Shown here: one piece after another, positions 57,984 to 64,000 of the stretch
Layout: every line of letters begins with the position of its first letter
Position numbering within the stretch: position 1 is the first letter of the stretch
NCBI GenBank assembly: GCA_054601695.1
Contig: BAAHQB010000100.1
Span: 496,001-560,000 of the forward strand
Reading direction: 5' to 3'
Length of the DNA: 64,000 bases
DNA from: Amorphochlora amoebiformis
Lineage: Eukaryota > Cercozoa > Chlorarachniophyceae
Notes under the pieces: generated by a model
The model's database searches: none
The model's input: only the letters and a program-made list of their open reading frames with translations
What the model was told of the DNA's origin: nothing
Program-made: the position numbers and the translations under genes

Positions 57984-58338
57984 ATATATATATCCATGCA
58001 ACGCATTCATATATACATATAGAATGTCTTTGCAGATACATAACACATATATAGAAGCACTAGAGGTAGGTACACAATAGATATATAGCTATGAGATACA
58101 CCAGCTGGACGTGATGGTACATAGTAAATAACATTTACATGAACACCAGCTATTTACTCGACATGATCGATGGTGAGGCCGCCCGATACTTTGACCAATG
58201 CTCTAAGGTACCCCATTACCAACTTCACATATGTATGTAGATACTTTAATGGATGCTTTTAAGGTACCCCATCAGGAGTAGGAATCCGTAAAGGATAGTT
58301 AATATGCATGTATCTATATTTATATATTTATATATATT

Positions 58339-58371
<33 letters not shown>

Positions 58372-58452
58372 TGTATATATATATATATAATATATATAAA
58401 TATATATATATCCCAAAGCTTCAAAACTGCATCTAACCTAGGTTTTGGAGTG

Positions 58453-58493
<41 letters not shown>

Positions 58494-58526
58494 TTATATA
58501 TATATTTTCATAAATATCTATCTATC

Positions 58527-58563
<37 letters not shown>

Positions 58564-58580
58564 ATTTATGTATGTAATAT

Positions 58581-58613
<33 letters not shown>

Positions 58614-58667
58614 AATATCTAAATGTCCTCATATATATATATTACATGCATTAAAAAAAAATAATAA

Positions 58668-58708
<41 letters not shown>

Positions 58709-59250
58709 GTGTGTATATGGATATATAATATGTATACACATAACTCATCTAACTCCAGCTCGGATACTACCTGGATATGGTCATCGACCGTATATCCACA
58801 ATCGTTGCATCTGCCAAAGCTATGGGCTACTTATCTCCCTTCAGCGGTATCTCTCTCCGGATTCCAGATATACCGTGACACAACGTGACGTCGCGTCATG
58901 TCACGCTTCCAGAACTTTCCATCTCTCTCCTCTCTCCCTCAGAGTAAAAGAGAGATGGATATACTCTTTTTCTATTTTTTTTTTTCGAAAGAGAGAGATG
59001 AGATATAGAGAGACAGAGAGCTAGAAAGAGGGAGGGGGGGGCTAATGTGGGATATGTGTGATTGTTAAGATCTGGATGGTATTGATCAGCGATGGCGCTT
59101 CTTGTTACCACTGTTATTGTTGAGGTGGGCTACAGTTACTTTTGTTGATGTTACTATTGTCATTGCTCTCTGTGTGTATAAATATAGGGATATGTATGTA
59201 TATGTGTAAATATATGCATATGTATATGTATATATATATATATATAATAT

Positions 59251-59295
<45 letters not shown>

Positions 59296-59542
59296 ATGTG
59301 TTTGTATGTATGTATATGTAAAAATATAAATGTACTCATGTTGTATATAATATATATATATATATATATATAATATATATATGCATTTATGTGTATGGAA
59401 ATGTGTTTACATTTGTATATGTATATATATATATATTTATATATTTGTTTAATGTGAATACAATATTACTAGATGTATGTCTGAATGTAACTCGCATAAA
59501 ACAATACATTCACATACAAATGCACACACATGTGTATATATA

Positions 59543-59577
<35 letters not shown>

Positions 59578-59827
59578 CGTGTGTCTGTGTGTACACATCT
59601 ACATATACGTATTCATACACACGTATATTTATATACCCTTAGATAATTGCTCATGGCGTTGTGATGTACTATGGAGAGGTCCTTGGGATACATCAGGTTT
59701 CTCTTATTAAAGATGTGTATGTGTATATATGTATATATGTGTATTTATGTATATCTTTATATGCATAGATTCATATACACACACATGTACAAATATATAT
59801 GTATCAGGTTTTTTAGTTATGTATACG

Positions 59828-59879
<52 letters not shown>

Positions 59880-59959
59880 TATATAGATATATATCTTTAT
59901 GTATATATGCAAGTACTTGTACATTTACATACATATAGATGTATGTATACATTTGCAGT

Positions 59960-59998
<39 letters not shown>

Positions 59999-60293
59999 AT
60001 ATATATATTGTTAGCACATGGGTATAGTAGATGGTAGTCCAGAGTTTCAAGTCCGTTTGGTTTGTTCTCAAGAATTCAGCAAGATACGTGACGTCAGGTG
60101 AGCGTGACATTTTGTCACGGTATATATGGAAGCCCGGTACACCCGGTACTACCGTCAAGGGAATCTCCGAGCAATCTCCGGGATCTCCAGCGATCTCCAG
60201 CTATCTGTAGTGTACGTACGGCTAAACTTCAACACCTATCGATGTCTACTCTTCGAGTCGCATCTATCTATGCTAACTATATTGTTGCTTTAG

Positions 60294-60338
<45 letters not shown>

Positions 60339-60464
60339 GCATATGTATACATTTGTAGAGATAATATATTTAAACATATATATATACATAAATATATATA
60401 TATATATATATCTCCCCATTATTGTCTCAGAAAAAAATGGGTTTGATTACTATCTGGTTAACCT

Positions 60465-60510
<46 letters not shown>

Positions 60511-60618
60511 GTAAATATAAATATATATATTGTCTCAGAAGAAGATGGGGTTTGATTACTACCTGGTTAACCTATACCTCGGCTCAAAGGCGGTAGGGAA
60601 TATGTACATTATATGTAT

Positions 60619-60660
<42 letters not shown>

Positions 60661-60770
60661 ATATATATATATATATATATGTGTACACTATATATGTATA
60701 TATATATATATACACATATATATGTATTAATATGCGTATCTATGTGTATATATATATTAAAAATACACTA

Positions 60771-60809
<39 letters not shown>

Positions 60810-60990
60810 CACACATATATATATATAAGAATTACATTTATATTATATTCAAAGAGAGAGATATTGCACTAGAAACTACTAATATAATCTATAAATATAC
60901 ATATAGATATATAAATATTAGGGCCTTGGGTTTGGATGTGTTTGTTACGAAGCCTTCCTTCTGTCAATTATTCTACAGATGGTATGATAC

Positions 60991-61025
<35 letters not shown>

Positions 61026-61155
61026 ATATATATATATATACATATATAAATATATATATATATATGGATTCATATGTTCACATAAATATGGGTGTATGTA
61101 TGGTTATGTCTGGAAAATAGATTAGAAGAAATACATGTGCGTATGCACACGCATT

Positions 61156-61218
<63 letters not shown>

Positions 61219-61313
61219 GTATGTATGCTATGTATATATAGGACACACACACATATATATATATATATATGTATAAATTACGAAAGGTATTGTATACATT
61301 AACATAAAAGAAC

Positions 61314-61367
<54 letters not shown>

Positions 61368-61471
61368 TTAAATGTAAATGCATACATATATAAATTATAT
61401 ATGTATATACACATATATATATATACATGTAGTATTAAATAATGCTCCTAGGACCTAGGCTAAGGGGCCAT

Positions 61472-61523
<52 letters not shown>

Positions 61524-61675
61524 ACATATATATATCAATCATCATTCCAATCATTTTTTGCCAGCCGCTTTGGGTGAACCTATTATTCTTCCCTGGATTT
61601 GCATTTCGAACAGCAGCATGTACCGTGCGATTGTACGCATGTATGTATCTCGACACGACAATACATTCGGAATAA
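56797..61675 (+). CDS. PIS1: Phosphatidylinositol synthase (CDP-alcohol phosphatidyltransferase)
   Basis: Makes phosphatidylinositol from CDP-diacylglycerol and myo-inositol, normally in the ER membrane. Exons: 56797-56891, 57347-57407, 57528-57601, 58150-58207, 58759-58846, 59090-59124, 59643-59696, 60539-60592, 60922-60981, 61565-61675 (stop TAA). All phases agree; 229 residues are covered, near the usual 220-240. The sequence [18 protein letters not shown] opens the domain. The catalytic CDP-alcohol motif D-x2-D-G-x2-A-R-x8-G-x3-D is read as [18 protein letters not shown], continued across the next junction by [14 protein letters not shown]. Further hydrophobic spans follow ([26 protein letters not shown]) and the tail is [14 protein letters not shown]. 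The start codon is unresolved: either a short exon upstream of 56797 is missing or exon 56599-56672 contributes. Decayed copies of two exons lie in its introns. Confidence 0.9.
58240..58275 (+). pseudogene. Copy of the 3' end and donor of PI synthase exon 58150-58207
   Basis: GATACTTTAATGGATGCTTT then TAAGGTACCCCAT parallels GATACTTTGACCAATGCTCT then AAGGTACCCCAT 53 bp upstream. Confidence 0.7.
58862..58925. repeat. Dispersed GTGACGTC repeat, copy 2
   Basis: Contains CGTGACGTCGCGTCATGTCA then CGCTTCCAGAACTTT. Intronic in PI synthase. Confidence 0.6.
60009..60295. mobile_element. Possible related TG..CA element in PI synthase intron
   Basis: Unique-looking 287-bp segment bounded by TGTTAGCA and TTTAGCA between TA tracts. 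It contains GGATCTCCAG and CCGGTACTA-type motifs also seen in the 7059 repeat. Relationship and mobility are tentative. Confidence 0.3.
60085..60142. repeat. Dispersed GTGACGTC repeat, copy 3 (inverted, deleted)
   Basis: Reverse complement of copy 2 with an internal deletion; the shared part includes GCGTGACA, then TGTCACGGTATAT.TGGAA. Confidence 0.6.
60431..60464 (+). pseudogene. Frameshifted copy of PI synthase exon 60539-60592
   Basis: After TTGTCTCAG the copy reads ATGGGTTTGATTACTATCTGG where the true exon reads ATGGGGTTTGATTACTACCTGG: a one-base deletion shifts the frame. The copy stops after GGTTAACCTT at GTATAT. Confidence 0.8.
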
Positions 61676-62318
61676 ACTGGTCATGTATACGGCGACTTGC
61701 TATAGGACTAGATTTGGTAGACTAGCTAGTGAGCGCTAAAACTACATGCATACAGCAACTTAAATTTTTTATCATGAATTTACAAAAACTACAGAAAACT
61801 TAGTTCAAGTACGTATTTTTATGAATCTAGTGAATAGGGCAGAGATAGTCGAGAGACCGTATGCACTGGGTAGTCTCTAGAGTCTAGATACTCTTGGGAC
61901 TTAATTTACTAGTTTACACTAGTTCCAGTAGTAGTTACCACACGCAATACATGTCAATTGCCATGTAGCTGTTTCTACTAGTTCTACTAGTTCTAGGGTA
62001 TATCTTGCGTATATCAGCTAGACTAGCCTCAGCCCACGGTAGTCCGACTGTAGGTATCTCTAGTATATACTAGATCTAGTCATCGGTTTTACTCTAGATA
62101 TATTAAATGCCGTCAGGATTCTAGCTAGTCTCTAGAGTCTAGACCTAGCATCATACTGACTCATACTAGTCAAAAAAACACTGAGTCTAGCTAGTGAGTA
62201 TTAAAAAAATGGTGAGTACTACCGTTAGAAACTAGAGATAATACGCATGGGGCACGCACGGTTCCTGGTGGCTGCTGGTGTCTGGTGGGTTGGGTCTCTA
62301 GATCTGGACTTACTCTAG
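61676..62318. other. Convergent 3' spacer after PI synthase, CTAG-rich
   Basis: Unique sequence with many CTAG and TCTAGA palindromes. It starts at the PI synthase stop codon and runs to a candidate minus-strand stop. No coding exon was recognised. Confidence 0.45.
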
Positions 62319-62724
62319 TTACTTTAAATTCACTCTATCCGACTTATAATCATTCATCACTGAGATGTTAATTCGCCGCCTCTCATCGACTTCAAAAAGT
62401 ATAACAGCTAGAAGAAGCTCCGATATGACTAGGACTGCTTGTCGTATACCCTGTTTTTGACTGCTGTCGCAACCAAGCGATTGCACTTCGGTTCTGTGCA
62501 GTATCTGTTTTATAGGATCTTATAATATGTATGTGTATCTAAATATATTTTATATTTGTATTGTACATCATATGCATATGTGTAAATGTGTTTTATATGT
62601 ATATATATGTAAATAAACAAATGTTAATTCTTGTATATAGTACGTACACGCTCCTATAGATGCATATATTTGTGTTTATGAATGCATTTATAAATATCTT
62701 AAAATTTCACCTATGCATATAGCG

Positions 62725-62783
<59 letters not shown>

Positions 62784-62838
62784 CTTGTATAGTCTGCAAG
62801 AGATTCCGTGGTATTTTTCTTGAGAATCGCGAAAACTA
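62319..62838 (-). CDS. Candidate 3' exons of a gene entering from the right
   Basis: 62838-62784 lies between GTGCAG and AAG|GTGCAT and is open in two frames (one reads SFRDSQEKYHGISCRLYK). 62434-62319 follows CAAGCAG and reads LVISELLLAVILFEVDERR, then INISVMNDYKSDRVNLK and a stop at 62319. The phases of the two do not match directly, so an exon may be missing or one call may be wrong; a shorter terminal exon from a nearby CTTCTAG acceptor would fit the first one. No family recognised. Orientation would make it convergent with PI synthase. Confidence 0.33.
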
Positions 62839-63080
62839 CTGCACTAACCACCATCTGGTTCATATATGCTATTTTTAACATACACACATATATATATATA
62901 TATATGTATATATGTATATATATGTAGTTATATTTATGTCGATATATACATATATAATATGTATATATGTGTACAGGATTTAATATATTCTACATAACAC
63001 ACACGAACTTTGAACAAAAAATATTTTCATAATGTACATATATATACATATATGTATTTATGTATGTATATATATATATA

Positions 63081-63125
<45 letters not shown>

Positions 63126-63205
63126 ATATATATATATATATATTATATATGTTATATAATATATATATATATATATATATGGCATATATATAAACTCGTA
63201 TGTGC

Positions 63206-63247
<42 letters not shown>

Positions 63248-63420
63248 CATACATACATGTATGTATATGTGTGTATATGTGTGTATATGTGTGTGTATAT
63301 ATATGTATATATATATGTGTATATGAATGTGATACGTATATGCATACATTTATACACACGTAATGATTTGTTAAAGTGCTCTTTTCAAGAATATGTATAT
63401 ACATTGACTGACTGTATATC

Positions 63421-63461
<41 letters not shown>

Positions 63462-63653
63462 GTATATAGATATATATATGCATATAATTATACCTACATA
63501 TATATATATATATATATATACTCATATATACATACCTACATATATATATGTATATATATATATATATTATATATGTATGTATAAATATGCATGTAAAGGT
63601 ATATGTGAAAACATCCTATTGGATGTCTATACGTACAATAAGTATACATACAT

Positions 63654-63696
<43 letters not shown>

Positions 63697-63744
63697 TATA
63701 AATATATATATATACATGTATATAAATATACATATATATGTATG

Positions 63745-63788
<44 letters not shown>

Positions 63789-63818
63789 TATCCCTATCGT
63801 ATGCAACGTGTAAATATT

Positions 63819-63866
<48 letters not shown>

Positions 63867-64000
63867 TATATTTATACACATATATATATACATATACATA
63901 TATATATATATATATACATATTGATAATATATTTATATGTATATATGTGTACATATATATATATATATGTATATAATATAATATTATATATATATATAAT
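62839..64000. other. Right end: TA/CA microsatellite, no gene seen
   Basis: Alternating TA, CA/TG and ATGT runs with short unique islets near 62960, 63370, 63600 and 63790. None has a convincing exon. Confidence 0.5.

Noticed and set aside
62440-62520. Possible tRNA-like hairpin near CAACCAAGCGATTGCACTTC
   Set aside because: No acceptor stem, anticodon arm or standard T-loop could be drawn.

Overview
The window looks like a nuclear chromosome segment of a eukaryotic microbe with an unusual architecture. Short coding exons (about 20-340 nt) with GT..AG splice sites are scattered in very long introns and spacers. These are dominated by (TA)n and (CA/TG)n microsatellites and by TTAGGG-type telomere-like arrays. 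Long open frames made of alternating Tyr/Ile, Arg/Glu, Ser/Leu or Val/Arg are translations of those repeats, not genes. I built gene models by hand: each exon needed an AG before it, a GT after it, an open frame, and a splice phase matching its neighbours.

Layout, left to right. (1) 155-1507 (+): 3' end of an unidentified gene. (2) 18072-2112 (-): a 21-exon gene for a novel 446-residue Cys-rich protein with a basic tail, every junction phase-compatible. (3) 18685-20053 (+): plastid ribosomal protein L24. (4) 27774-20648 (-): BDP1/B'', the SANT-domain subunit of TFIIIB, 16 exons. (5) 27867-37950 (+): a Ca2+-dependent PI-specific phospholipase C of the SaPLC1-like type, about 16 exons, divergent from BDP1 across only 92 bp. 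(6) 39214-38396 (-): a weak exon chain. (7) 52734-41031 (-): a 20-exon model for an unidentified protein with a membrane N-terminus and a Ser/Asn-rich middle. (8) about 56617-53672 (-): a small multi-pass membrane protein. (9) about 56797-61675 (+): phosphatidylinositol synthase. (10) 62838-62319 (-): candidate 3' exons of another gene.

Organism: L24 resembles the green-plastid, nuclear-encoded form (KOW motif, KTKH, IEAPIHHSN) but starts with a signal-peptide-like hydrophobic segment followed by a basic, Ser/Arg-rich transit-like stretch. That bipartite leader is expected where a green plastid sits behind extra membranes. With TTAGGG telomere-type repeats and intron-dense genes, a chlorarachniophyte or similar alga with a secondary green plastid is my best inference; it is not proven.

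Functional themes: PI synthase and a PI-PLC, the synthetic and degradative sides of phosphatidylinositol metabolism, lie within 30 kb; I see no evidence that they are co-regulated. BDP1 serves RNA polymerase III. The most striking structural observations are introns whose ends dissolve into self-complementary TA tracts, several decayed tandem copies of exons lying between TA tracts, telomere-derived satellites and splice sites inside introns, a conserved non-telomeric motif embedded in telomere-like arrays, and CTAG-rich spacers at convergent gene ends. No tRNA, rRNA, CRISPR array or intact transposase was recognised.
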